In this document: one piece after another, positions 42,350-50,801 of the stretch
Layout of the letters: each line of letters opens with the position of its first letter
How positions within the stretch are numbered: the stretch's first letter is position 1
Source: Myxococcales bacterium
GTDB taxonomy: Bacteria; Myxococcota_A; Polyangia; Polyangiales; Polyangiaceae
NCBI GenBank assembly: GCA_903642325.1
Contig: CAHJWM010000014.1
Coordinates: 1-64,000 of the forward strand
Length of the DNA stretch: 64,000 bases
Direction of reading: 5' to 3'
Made by a program: the position numbers and the translations under genes
The notes under the pieces: generated by a model
Seen by the model: only the letters and a program-made list of their open reading frames with translations
The model's database searches: none
Told to the model about the DNA's origin: nothing

Positions 42350-42370
42350 GCCGCCCGGCGCCCGGGTGGC
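42350..42370 (+). terminator. GC-rich hairpin after thyX
   Basis: GCCGCCCG (42350-42357) pairs with CGGGTGGC (42363-42370), with one G-T wobble and a 5-base loop, starting 4 bases after the thyX stop codon. There is no T-run, so it is at most a weak or Rho-linked terminator, or a 3' end stabiliser. Confidence 0.4.
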
Positions 42371-42407
42371 GTCGCCAGCAATTGAGCCTTATACCGAGAG
42401 TGTGCTC

Positions 42408-43367
42408 ATGGGCTCCCCCGCCACGACCCTCACCGCGGATCTGTCCACCCTTGATTTAGACGCCGAGATTCGGCGTCTGAAACGAGAGCGAAATGCGGTG
42501 ATCCTGGCTCACTACTATCAGGATAGTGAGATACAGGACTTGGCGGACGTGATCGGCGATTCGCTGCAGCTCGCGCAAGCCGCCCAGAGAACCACGGCGG
42601 ATGTGATCCTGTTCGCGGGCGTGCATTTCATGGCGGAAACCGCCAAGATTTTGAATCCGCAGCGCATCGTGCTCGTGCCCGATATGAAGGCGGGCTGCTC
42701 GCTCGCCGACGGTTGCCCCGTCGACCGCTTCAAGGCCTGGAAGGCGCGCCACCCGGACTCCGTGGTCGTCAGCTACATCAACTGCTCCGCGGCCGTAAAA
42801 GCGGAGAGCGATTACATCGTCACCTCCAGCAACGCGGTCAAAATCGTGCAGGCGATCCCGCGGGAAAAGAAGATCCTCTTTGCACCCGACAAAAACCTGG
42901 GGCGGTGGGTCATGAAACAAACCGGGCGCGAGCTCGTGCTCTGGCAGGGTAGCTGCATCGTGCACGAGACGTTCAGCTTGCGTAAGCTGGAAGGCATTCG
43001 CCTGGCGCATCCCGCGGCCAAGGTGATCGCGCACCCGGAGTGCGAAGAGCCGTTGCTCGATCGCGCCGACTTCATCGGCTCCACCGCCGCGCTCCTGCGA
43101 TTCGTAGAAAATGACAACGGGCGCGAGTTCATCGTCGTCACCGAGCCCGGCATTTTGCACCAAATGCAAAAGCGCGCCCCGGGCAAGCTGCTCATCCCCG
43201 CTCCACCGCTTGCGAGCTGCGCCTGCAATGAGTGCCCATTCATGCGTCTCAACACGCCGGAAAAAGTGTACCTCGCGCTGCGCGACCTGCAGCCGCGATT
43301 GGAAATGGCAGAGGAGCTCCGCGCACGGGCTCAGTTGCCCATCGATCGCATGTTGGCGCTCAGCTGA
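42408..43367 (+). CDS. nadA: Quinolinate synthase NadA
   Basis: A 319-aa 4Fe-4S enzyme that condenses iminoaspartate with dihydroxyacetone phosphate to quinolinate in NAD synthesis. The start motif [21 protein letters not shown], the cluster region with [30 protein letters not shown] and [14 protein letters not shown] supply the conserved cysteines. The ATG at 42408 (MGSPATT) is used, because upstream frame extension runs through the thyX end. nadB and nadC are not in the window. It is convergent with the sulfatase gene, 4 bases apart. Confidence 0.95.
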   Translation: MGSPATTLTADLSTLDLDAEIRRLKRERNAVILAHYYQDSEIQDLADVIGDSLQLAQAAQRTTADVILFAGVHFMAETAKILNPQRIVLVPDMKAGCSLADGCPVDRFKAWKARHPDSVVVSYINCSAAVKAESDYIVTSSNAVKIVQAIPREKKILFAPDKNLGRWVMKQTGRELVLWQGSCIVHETFSLRKLEGIRLAHPAAKVIAHPECEEPLLDRADFIGSTAALLRFVENDNGREFIVVTEPGILHQMQKRAPGKLLIPAPPLASCACNECPFMRLNTPEKVYLALRDLQPRLEMAEELRARAQLPIDRMLALS

Positions 43368-43371
43368 TCGG

Positions 43372-45426
43372 CTACTTCTTCGCAATGCCCTGCCCGGGCA
43401 AGCGCCCATACGCGCGTTCTGCGAGCATCGCTAATTCGCCGCACTCAGTCAGCGGCAAATTGCGCGTCTCCAGCGGATCTCGAGCGACGTCGTGGCACTT
43501 CCAGCCCTCGTCCCAGGCGCGAGATTCGACCTTCATATTGCGCTGCATGATGCCCCAGTTTTCGAACGCACAGCTCCACACTCCGGCGCAGTTGGTCATC
43601 AGCAGCGGCTGGTCGCTGACGGCCGGCCCAAGTAAGCTGTGACCAATCATGTGTGAGGCATACGCGGCGATGTGCGGATCGCCGCTCACCCCCATCAAAT
43701 CCAAAATCGTAGGCGCCAGATCGACGTGATAAAGATACGCGGACTGCTTGCTGGTGAGCGCCTTCAGCTCACTGTCCGTGAGTGTGCCGGGGGGAGCATC
43801 GATCCATGCTGGAACATGAATCTCTTCATCGAACAGACTGAAGGTGTGGCCCATCTGGCCGTGCTCGCGGAACGCCTCCGCGTGGTCGCTCGTGTACAAC
43901 ACGACCGTGCGTTTGCCCGCCTCGGTAGAGCGCAGATAGGCGAGCATCTTGGCGAGGTGGAGGTCTTCTTGGTAAACCGCGTTTTGGTAATAGTTTCTGA
44001 AATACGGGCTGTCCTCCAAAGCTTTGCTCGTCGTGGCAGGCTGGAAGGGCTGGGGCTCGGCGGGGTCGACGTAATACGGGTAATGAACGTTCGACAGCTG
44101 CACGACGGCCAAGAACGGTTCGCGCAGCGCACCGAGCTCGCGTTCCACGCGATCGGCGAGTAAGCCCTCGGGAGCCCCCATGTCTAGGTCCGCGGTGGGA
44201 TCCATGTCCGTGGCGCTGAAGAACTTGCTCACGCCCAGGTTCTTCACCCACAAGCGCGCGTTGCCGAACAGCATGTTCTGGCTCGTCCAAAACGCCGTGT
44301 CGAAACCGGCGGCACGCGCATAATCGAAAATCAACGGCCAGGTATGCAAGTCGTTGCGTGATTCGGTTGGGCCCAGGCCCGACCAAAGTACGGCCAACGA
44401 AACTGCGGTCGTCGAGTCCATCGAGCGCATTTGTGGCAGAGGAATGCGGTTCGGAAACAGCCGATTGGTCGCCGTAGTGCGCCGGCAATTGGGCTCGTAT
44501 GCAATGCAGGTGGCATCCGCGCGCACGCTCTCCAAAATCACGAACAGCACGTTTCGCTTGGGGGTCGCTCGCGGATGCAGCACGGGGACCGGCATCGATT
44601 CGCGTGCTCGTGGACGCATCTGATTCGACTGTTCGGTGAAGCCAAACTCGGTAGCGAGCAGCCCGCCGACCGCATTCAGATACAGAACATCCGGAGGGGC
44701 CGCTTGCAAATGTCGGTACTGCGCGGGGAGGAAGAAGCTCGCGCAGAGCAGCGCCGGTGCCGCATAGCCACTCAACTGCGAACGAAAGCGCTGCGGACGC
44801 AGCCAACCTCTGCCCGTCCAAAGCAGAGCTAGTGCGATGCAAGCGGGCGGCAATTTTGCGCGTATATAATTGCCATAATCGGCTTGCAGTTGATTGATGA
44901 TGCTGTCTTTGAAGTTTGTCGCGAAGAGCGACACATCCAGGTTCAGGTAGGCATTGTACTGGCTATAAAAATAGCTCTGGCCTCCTACCGAGAACGTGAA
45001 TGCGACGACGAACAGCGCGGCCGCGAGCCAGCGAAGCGCACCCTGTCGGCGCGACGCCGCGTGCAGGAGCACTCCCCACAGCACGCTGCTTTCGACGAGC
45101 GACGCGCAATAAAGTGCTCGATGCCAACCGTCTAGGCTGGCCAGGCGCGTGCTGCGACGCGCCAAATCCATGCCCAGCACGGTGGCGCTCGGCAGTAAAA
45201 GTAGAAGCGAGACGAAGGAACGACGGAGCCGCGCCCAACGCCGGAGTCGCGCCAAGCGGTTGGAGGCCGAAAGCGCGACGGGAAGCGCGGCGGAGTCGAG
45301 CTCTGTTTTTGGGCCGCCGAGCACGTGGCCCCCCACTGTAACCCAATCGCTCGCTCCGAGAAGCTGTCTCAGGCGCACGCAGCCAGGCGCCGCCCGCTGA
45401 CGCGAGGTCAGCCCGCTCGGCTGCAA
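43372..45426 (-). CDS. Sulfatase-superfamily membrane enzyme (LtaS/EptA-like topology)
   Basis: About 655-684 aa. Around five transmembrane helices (roughly residues 68-88, 104-124, 130-150, 190-207 and 220-240) are followed by a periplasmic alkaline-phosphatase/sulfatase domain. Metal and catalytic elements are visible: LESVRAD with the metal-binding Glu, a Thr in MDSTTAVSLA in the nucleophile region, and YTSDHAEAFREHGQMGH with Asp, His and His. This combination is typical of LTA synthase and of phosphoethanolamine transferases that modify lipid headgroups or glycans, but the substrate cannot be told. The start is unclear: TTG at 45426 is the longest, GTG at 45336 and 45324 are others; 45324 has a G-run upstream. 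Confidence 0.8.
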   Translation of the reverse strand: MQPSGLTSRQRAAPGCVRLRQLLGASDWVTVGGHVLGGPKTELDSAALPVALSASNRLARLRRWARLRRSFVSLLLLLPSATVLGMDLARRSTRLASLDGWHRALYCASLVESSVLWGVLLHAASRRQGALRWLAAALFVVAFTFSVGGQSYFYSQYNAYLNLDVSLFATNFKDSIINQLQADYGNYIRAKLPPACIALALLWTGRGWLRPQRFRSQLSGYAAPALLCASFFLPAQYRHLQAAPPDVLYLNAVGGLLATEFGFTEQSNQMRPRARESMPVPVLHPRATPKRNVLFVILESVRADATCIAYEPNCRRTTATNRLFPNRIPLPQMRSMDSTTAVSLAVLWSGLGPTESRNDLHTWPLIFDYARAAGFDTAFWTSQNMLFGNARLWVKNLGVSKFFSATDMDPTADLDMGAPEGLLADRVERELGALREPFLAVVQLSNVHYPYYVDPAEPQPFQPATTSKALEDSPYFRNYYQNAVYQEDLHLAKMLAYLRSTEAGKRTVVLYTSDHAEAFREHGQMGHTFSLFDEEIHVPAWIDAPPGTLTDSELKALTSKQSAYLYHVDLAPTILDLMGVSGDPHIAAYASHMIGHSLLGPAVSDQPLLMTNCAGVWSCAFENWGIMQRNMKVESRAWDEGWKCHDVARDPLETRNLPLTECGELAMLAERAYGRLPGQGIAKK

Positions 45427-45513
45427 TGGGCCAGAGCCGCGCCGAATTCGCGCTTTTGCCGGATTTGTTTGGGCCGGCTCAAGTCAGCTCGGAAACGTCC
45501 GTTCCTGTCTTGC

Positions 45514-46527
45514 ATGGGACCGCGACGCCTCGTGACGCTCTGCTCGGCTTTGTCGATAGCCGCCGCCGCCTGCAGCCAGCCTGCGCCGACGGTGGCACCC
45601 GAAACCGCGCTACGCTCGCACAAGCCCAAGGAGGGTAAGAGCAGCCACGCCGACAAGGCGAGCGACGACGCCAAGACGGACGAAGCCAAAGCCGACGAGA
45701 CGCCGCAGAAGTACAGTGTTCCTTTCGCGTGGGAGAGCTCGAAAGCCGAGCCGCTGGCGCTCACTCGCGCCTTCTTGAGGGAGGCCTTCGAAGACAACAA
45801 GGCCTACATGGAGCACGGTCCGAAGTTCTTCTCCGCCTTCGCCGACGCCGAGCTACCTCGCGCCACCGTGGTGACCTGTTCCGATTCGCGGGTGCAACCA
45901 CAGGGCTGGGACGAGACGAGCGAGAACGACGACTACACCGTTCGAAATTTCGGCAATCAACTGGCCGGCAACGAGGGCTCAATCGAATTCGGGGTGGAGC
46001 ACCTGAACACGCCGTTACTGTTGATCATCGGTCACACGGGCTGCGAGGCCGTAAAGGCCGCTTCGGGCGACACCTCCAAGTTGAGCAAGCCGCTGCAAGC
46101 GCAACTCAAGACTTTGCAGATCCCACGCCCGTCGCAAGGCAAGAACGAGAACCAAGCCTGGGCGGAGGGCGTCATCGCCAACGTGCACAATCAAGTTGCG
46201 AGCGCCCTCAAGCGCTACGGTAAGCGGGTGCAGAGCGGCTCGTTGACCGTGGTCGGCGCGGTGTTCGATTTTCGGGACGATCTGGGTCAAGGGCCGGGCA
46301 AGTTGATCATCGTCGACGTCAACGGCAATGGTGAAGCGGAGCGCATGGACGCCTTCATGTCGGCCGTCAATGGCAGCAGCGGCGACGGACACGCCCTTAA
46401 AAAGACGGCTAAGAAGGAGCTACAAACGCCGGAGGAGATCGCGCGTTCTCTGGCGCAGATGCCGGGCATCGTGACCCGAGAGGTCGCCTCCGCGTTCGAC
46501 GACTCGCCTAGCGCTCGGCCACGCTAG
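45514..46527 (+). CDS. Lipoprotein beta-carbonic anhydrase
   Basis: A 337-aa zinc enzyme of the beta class that hydrates CO2 to bicarbonate. The ATG at 45514 gives MGPRRLVTLCSALSIAAAAC, a signal peptide with a lipobox at Cys20, followed by a Lys/Asp/Ala-rich linker to ~68. Zinc and active-site residues are Cys122, Asp124 and Arg126 (CSDSRV) and His174 and Cys177 (GHTGC), with the typical NFGNQLAG after the first set. Beta-class enzymes are usually cytosolic, so the lipoprotein form predicts a periplasmic or outer-membrane location. It is divergent from the sulfatase gene and convergent with mlaE. Confidence 0.87.
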   Translation: MGPRRLVTLCSALSIAAAACSQPAPTVAPETALRSHKPKEGKSSHADKASDDAKTDEAKADETPQKYSVPFAWESSKAEPLALTRAFLREAFEDNKAYMEHGPKFFSAFADAELPRATVVTCSDSRVQPQGWDETSENDDYTVRNFGNQLAGNEGSIEFGVEHLNTPLLLIIGHTGCEAVKAASGDTSKLSKPLQAQLKTLQIPRPSQGKNENQAWAEGVIANVHNQVASALKRYGKRVQSGSLTVVGAVFDFRDDLGQGPGKLIIVDVNGNGEAERMDAFMSAVNGSSGDGHALKKTAKKELQTPEEIARSLAQMPGIVTREVASAFDDSPSARPR

Positions 46528-46530
46528 CGC

Positions 46531-47352
46531 TCAGCCCGCTGGGTTACCCAAGAGCAACGTCGTGAGCAAGTAATTCGCGATTAAGATCGAAACCGCGCTG
46601 TGCACCACTGCGCGCGTCGTCGCGTCACCGACCCCCCGCGCCCCGCCCGAAGCATGATAGCCGCGCGTACAAGAGATGGCGGAGATCAAAAACCCGAACA
46701 CGGCGGCCTTGATCAGACCCATGTAGAAATCGCTCGGCAGCAAGTGCTTCTCTATATTCGACACGAATGTGCCCGGGTCGACGCCCAACCATTGCACCGA
46801 GACCAGCCACGCGCCGCCCATGCCGACGCACGTGTACAGGATGCACAAGAGCGGCATCATCAACACCGCGCCGAGCAAGCGCGGTGAGAGCAAATATTGA
46901 ACCGGGCTCACGGCCATGGTGACCAAGGCATCAATCTGCTCGGTGACGCGCATATTGCCGAGCTCCGCGGCCATGGCACTGCCCGCCCGCGCGGCGACCA
47001 TTAGCGCCGAAAACACGGGGGCGATTTCTTCGGTGAGTGACTTGGCGACGACCAGGCCAACCACGCCCTCGGCGCCGAACTCGCGCAGGCTGTGAGTGGT
47101 TTGCAAGGCGAGTACCATGCCACTGAAAATTCCGGTCAAGGCCACGATGAAGACCGATTCGACGCCGATGAACTCCATGGCTTCCAGGAGCTGGCCAAAG
47201 CGGTACGGCGGGCGAATCAGCCACGTCAGCGTCTGACCAGTGAGGGCTAGTACCGAGCCCACCATCTCGAACACCGACACGAACGGGCCGGTCAGCGCTG
47301 CCCATGGGCTACGCGCCTCGACTTCGGAAGATTCAGCGTCGGCCACGGTCAA
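46531..47352 (-). CDS. mlaE: MlaE-family lipid ABC transporter permease
   Basis: A 273-aa integral membrane protein of the MlaE/YrbE family, which with MlaF ATPase and MlaD forms an inner-membrane complex moving phospholipids between inner and outer membrane. Family features are LTGIFSGMVLALQTTHSLREFGAE near residue 73, LTEEIAPVFSALMVAARAGSAMAAELG, and the late PSDFYMGLIKAAVFGFLISAISCTRGY block. The N-terminal ~30 residues are acidic and cytoplasmic. Its start overlaps the tsaE stop by 4 bases (ATGA), so it is translationally coupled. mlaF and mlaD are not adjacent. Confidence 0.9.
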   Translation of the reverse strand: MTVADAESSEVEARSPWAALTGPFVSVFEMVGSVLALTGQTLTWLIRPPYRFGQLLEAMEFIGVESVFIVALTGIFSGMVLALQTTHSLREFGAEGVVGLVVAKSLTEEIAPVFSALMVAARAGSAMAAELGNMRVTEQIDALVTMAVSPVQYLLSPRLLGAVLMMPLLCILYTCVGMGGAWLVSVQWLGVDPGTFVSNIEKHLLPSDFYMGLIKAAVFGFLISAISCTRGYHASGGARGVGDATTRAVVHSAVSILIANYLLTTLLLGNPAG

Positions 47353-47819
47353 GTCTTAGCACCGAGCCCACGAACGATGGCGGCCGAACGACGCCCAGTG
47401 CCCGAAACGGCCATCTTTCGAGGATCGAGCGATAGAGTGAGCACGAGCGCGTCGCCGCCAAGCAATTCTAGATACGGCTCGCCCCACTCCACGAGCAATA
47501 TCCGGCCATCGTCTCTCTGTGCGTCGAGGCCCAGCTGCTGCACCTGCGCCGGCCCCGACAATCGATACAAATCAGCGTGCGAGAGCGGCGGGGTAGTCTC
47601 GTGCTCGTGAACTAGAATAAAAGTAGGGCTTGGAACGCGTTCCGAGGGCGCTAGTCCGAGCGCGCGGCACAGCGCGCGCGCAAAGAACGTCTTGCCCGAT
47701 CCGAGCGGCCCACTCAGGATCAAGAGGTCGCTTGCTTCGAGTAGAGGCGCGAGTTGCTGCGCGAGCCGCTGCGTCGCGCGGCGAGTCGGCAGGTCGAAGA
47801 TCAGTTCCGGAGTTTGCAC
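47349..47819 (-). CDS. tsaE: tRNA threonylcarbamoyladenosine biosynthesis ATPase TsaE
   Basis: A 156-aa P-loop ATPase that, with TsaB, TsaC and TsaD, makes the t6A modification at position 37 of ANN-reading tRNAs. Walker A GPLGSGKTFFARAL starts near residue 37; SPTFILVHEHE, HADLYRL and LVEWGEP are the conserved later motifs. The length matches. It ends in a 4-base overlap with mlaE and begins 9 bases after the LpoA-like lipoprotein gene, so the three form one transcript. Confidence 0.93.
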   Translation of the reverse strand: MQTPELIFDLPTRRATQRLAQQLAPLLEASDLLILSGPLGSGKTFFARALCRALGLAPSERVPSPTFILVHEHETTPPLSHADLYRLSGPAQVQQLGLDAQRDDGRILLVEWGEPYLELLGGDALVLTLSLDPRKMAVSGTGRRSAAIVRGLGAKT

Positions 47820-47828
47820 GGCGCTTTT

Positions 47829-49652
47829 CTAGCGCGGTGTCGAGCTTGGAGACAGTATCGTGAGTGTGCGGCGGAGCAGGTGGTCCTCGGAGAACCTGCG
47901 CGAGTCGCTGGTCCAAAGCGCCGCTTCGGCAGTCGCCAAAGAGCGCTCGGCTCGGCCGTGCAGCTCGCGCACTGCGCGGCCATCGTCCACCCGGCCGTCG
48001 GGGAATTCCGCGAGCGCGCGTTCCGAGAGCAAGGCGGCGTCATGACCCAACGCTTCGTACCAATCGATTGGCGGTAAAGCCGCGTTTTCGTCCACTGGGC
48101 TACGGGCCACGCTCGGGAAGGGGCCTGCTCCCAACGCAAAGCGCGCACGCGGCGCGTCGGCGGCAAATTCGTAATCGCTCGCCTCGAGGCCGAGGACGAG
48201 CCAGGGGGCAAACGAGGCGGCGCGCAGATCTCGCGTCACCTCGCTGGCACACGCGGCAGAGCCGAGCACGAGCACGGCAGAGACTCGCGCACGGCGCCAG
48301 TCTTCGACCGCGAAGCGCGGGCCGCCAGCGTTGATCAGTGACGAGTCGCAGTCTTGCCCGCCGCGGCCCACCCGCGCAACGCGCACCAAATTGCGCCGGG
48401 CGAGCTCCACATCGATCGCTGCCTGTTCGCGCTCGGAGCTCTCACCGAGCACGTAGGCATGGCGGAATTGACTAATAGGCGAGCGTGGCGCGTGCACGAG
48501 CAGCACGGCGATCTCGTGCTCGTCCGCGAAGCGGGCCGCGACCTCTGCCGAGTCCTCGTTCATGCCCGCGACGAGCAGCGCGACGCCCTCGGCCGCTAGC
48601 TCTCGCAGCGCTTCCACCGTGGAGCCCGCATCATCATGTGCAACCAACCGCACTCCACCAGGTTTCTTCGCCGCCTCCGGCAAACCGAGGCCCTTGGTTA
48701 AGCCGGCGGCCAGGCTCGCCGAACGTCGGCGATCGTCCGAGCTGCCAAGCGCAAAGGCGACGCCGATCGAACGGCCCAAGATCAGTGGCACGCTCGGCCC
48801 GCCTCCGGCGATCTCGGCCAAGGCTGAGCCGCTCGCGCTGGAGCGCAGGGCGGCGGGTGCGGAGTCGAGCAGGCGCCGGGCGAGGTCGGCGTCTTTCTCG
48901 CGTATGGCAATGGTCACGAGCTGCTCACGGAGCATTTTTCTAAGCCAGTCGCGCGCGCTCGAAAATGCGCCGTCATTGGGAGAGGCGAGCTCGAAGCGCG
49001 CCAGATTTTGGGCCAATTCCCGCTTTGGCGCCTGTCTGAAAAGCTCCTGAACGGTGGCCTGGAGCGAGCCCCGCGCCTCGAGCGGAGCTTCGGCGAGAAG
49101 CTCCTCTGCAGCCTGCAACGCACGGCCGAAGCGGTCAGCGGCAGCTGCTGCGCGCAGACGCAACTCACTGAATACGAGGCGCTCGTCCGGGTCGACGATC
49201 TTGCCGGCGAGCGGGTCGAGCAGGTTCCAGGCGGCGTTCGGCTCGTTCCCACGAAGCAAAGCGTAAGCCTCAGCAACGCGGGCAAAGTCGTGCACCGATC
49301 CTGACTGTTCCACGACCGCCGCCAAGAACGCGTGCGCCTCGGGCAACGAAGCGCGGCTCACGCTATCGAAAGCGAGCAGCACGCGCACCATGTCGCCCGG
49401 CTCGCTTTGGGGGAAGCGACCGAGGAACGCGCGGAGCTCCGGGTCGAGGGCGAGTCGCTCCTCGGCATTGGCGGAGAACCATGCCCCGCGAAGCGCGCGA
49501 AATCGAGCCTGCTCTTGGGCGCTCGCGGACAGAACTGCTTCGGGCTGCCCCACGTTCCCGCGGGCGTGACGGCACGAGGGCAGCGAAACGAGCGTCAAAA
49601 ATGCGAGTAATGCCCGCGGCGAATGTGGACGGTACTTCGAGGCGGTTGGCAT
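47829..49652 (-). CDS. LpoA/LppC-like lipoprotein (TPR-like plus periplasmic-binding fold)
   Basis: A 607-aa lipoprotein. The ATG at 49652 gives a signal peptide ending in the lipobox SLPSC (Cys27); the longer frame to 49775 lies over the divergent gene start and is rejected. The N-terminal ~260 residues look like TPR-type helices. From about residue 270 the protein resembles a type 1 periplasmic-binding domain (GRSIGVAFALGSSDD, GVRLVAHDDAGSTVEALRELAAEGVALLVAGMNED, AAFADEHEIAVLLV), the layout of LpoA/LppC, which activate penicillin-binding protein 1A at the outer membrane. The assignment is by domain order; peptidoglycan function is inference. It leads the tsaE-mlaE operon. Confidence 0.75.
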   Translation of the reverse strand: MPTASKYRPHSPRALLAFLTLVSLPSCRHARGNVGQPEAVLSASAQEQARFRALRGAWFSANAEERLALDPELRAFLGRFPQSEPGDMVRVLLAFDSVSRASLPEAHAFLAAVVEQSGSVHDFARVAEAYALLRGNEPNAAWNLLDPLAGKIVDPDERLVFSELRLRAAAAADRFGRALQAAEELLAEAPLEARGSLQATVQELFRQAPKRELAQNLARFELASPNDGAFSSARDWLRKMLREQLVTIAIREKDADLARRLLDSAPAALRSSASGSALAEIAGGGPSVPLILGRSIGVAFALGSSDDRRRSASLAAGLTKGLGLPEAAKKPGGVRLVAHDDAGSTVEALRELAAEGVALLVAGMNEDSAEVAARFADEHEIAVLLVHAPRSPISQFRHAYVLGESSEREQAAIDVELARRNLVRVARVGRGGQDCDSSLINAGGPRFAVEDWRRARVSAVLVLGSAACASEVTRDLRAASFAPWLVLGLEASDYEFAADAPRARFALGAGPFPSVARSPVDENAALPPIDWYEALGHDAALLSERALAEFPDGRVDDGRAVRELHGRAERSLATAEAALWTSDSRRFSEDHLLRRTLTILSPSSTPR

Positions 49653-49663
49653 ATGCTGAGCCC

Positions 49664-50332
49664 GTGTCGCTAGAGGGTGATGCGCGCTCGGAGCGCCAGT
49701 CAAGCTCCGAAGGCTCCGCGCCGATGGCTTGGCTCGCGCGAACGCGCCGCTTTGCGCGGCCGGCGTTTGCCGCATTTTTGCTTTGGCACCTCAGCTGCCA
49801 AGCGTTGCGCGCCCACAGCGACGCAGCGCGCGCTCTGCCGGGTTTGGAGCTCGGGCGGTGGCTCGTCCTCTCCTTGTTGGGCTTGGTTTGGCTGCCCTTC
49901 GGTGTATTCGCGCTCGGCGAGCTTGCTCGCCTAGTAAAGACGTCGCGCAGCGAGCGCTCCTCGGTACAGGCGGCAACGGCGCGGGCGCTCGCCTTTGCCG
50001 AGCAGCTTGCGCTTCTGATCTTGATGCCCTTTACGATCCTCCACGTGGCAGAGACGGCCTGGCCACTGGTTTCCGGAAGCGTGGCCGAAAGTGACGTGCG
50101 CCCCGAGCTGATCGTGCTCTTGTCGAGCACGGTCAATGGTCTACCCGTACGCGCGATCGCGTACCTCTGCGCCGTCGGCGCCGCGTCGTACTACGCCGCG
50201 CGCCAGGCTCGCGCCGCATTGGGGGCGGCTAAGCCAAGCGTCGCTCGCGGGCTCGTGGCATTGGGGGTACTCGCCTACTTGCTCGGGTGCTACGCGGTCA
50301 TTCGCTGCGCTAGCGGCGAGATCTTTCCGTGA
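49664..50332 (+). CDS. Small multi-helix membrane protein, unknown
   Basis: A 222-aa protein from GTG at 49664, or 202 aa from ATG at 49724. About five hydrophobic segments appear (roughly residues 33-50, 60-80, 108-125, 155-172 and 190-210). A His in ILHVAETAW and a few Arg-rich loops recall small cytochrome b or SdhC-type anchors, but no heme-ligand pair is certain. The start codon is 11 bases from the divergent LpoA-like gene, so promoters overlap. The next gene follows in the same direction after 21 bases. Function is unknown. Confidence 0.6.
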   Translation: MSLEGDARSERQSSSEGSAPMAWLARTRRFARPAFAAFLLWHLSCQALRAHSDAARALPGLELGRWLVLSLLGLVWLPFGVFALGELARLVKTSRSERSSVQAATARALAFAEQLALLILMPFTILHVAETAWPLVSGSVAESDVRPELIVLLSSTVNGLPVRAIAYLCAVGAASYYAARQARAALGAAKPSVARGLVALGVLAYLLGCYAVIRCASGEIFP

Positions 50333-50353
50333 GGGCATGCTAAAGGCGGGGCC

Positions 50354-50788
50354 ATGCCGCGGTGCTATTTGCTGACTCTGGCCAGCTCCTCGAGCGTCGA
50401 TCAGCAGTCCAACAACGTCTCCCTGTTCAACGTCGTGGAACAAATCAATCTGCCGCGCGGCGTAGAACCGCCGCCCGGCGCGCTGTTGCCGATGGAGATT
50501 CACGCTTATTTTCAGCTCGAGCCGGGTGAGCTGAATCAACGATTGGAGCTGCGTTTCGCGCTCGTGGCCAGCACCGGGCTCGAAGCGTTGACCGACCCGT
50601 ATCAGCACAAGTCGTCCACGCTGCGTTATCGCACACGCACCATGGGTATGCCGGTTCCCCCGATCGAAGGCAATTATCAATTGCGCGTGGATTCACGTCC
50701 TGCGGGGAGCGAACACTGGGCGCGGGACGCGCTGGCCTGGCCTCTGATCGTGGCGCTGTCGGAGCCGCGCCCTGCCGTCACGCACTAG
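50354..50788 (+). CDS. Conserved-looking 144-aa hypothetical protein
   Basis: A small soluble protein. It begins MPRCYLLTLASSSSVDQQ with no signal peptide, followed by SLFNVVEQINLP and alternating beta strands (MEIHAYFQLEPGELNQRLELRFALV, GNYQLRVDSR), which suggests a compact beta-sandwich. It resembles small beta proteins of unknown function that start with a Cys-containing beta strand; no named family can be given with confidence. It lies 21 bases after the membrane protein gene, probably one transcript. Confidence 0.6.
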   Translation: MPRCYLLTLASSSSVDQQSNNVSLFNVVEQINLPRGVEPPPGALLPMEIHAYFQLEPGELNQRLELRFALVASTGLEALTDPYQHKSSTLRYRTRTMGMPVPPIEGNYQLRVDSRPAGSEHWARDALAWPLIVALSEPRPAVTH

Positions 50789-50801
50789 CGCCGATCCGGC
50801 T

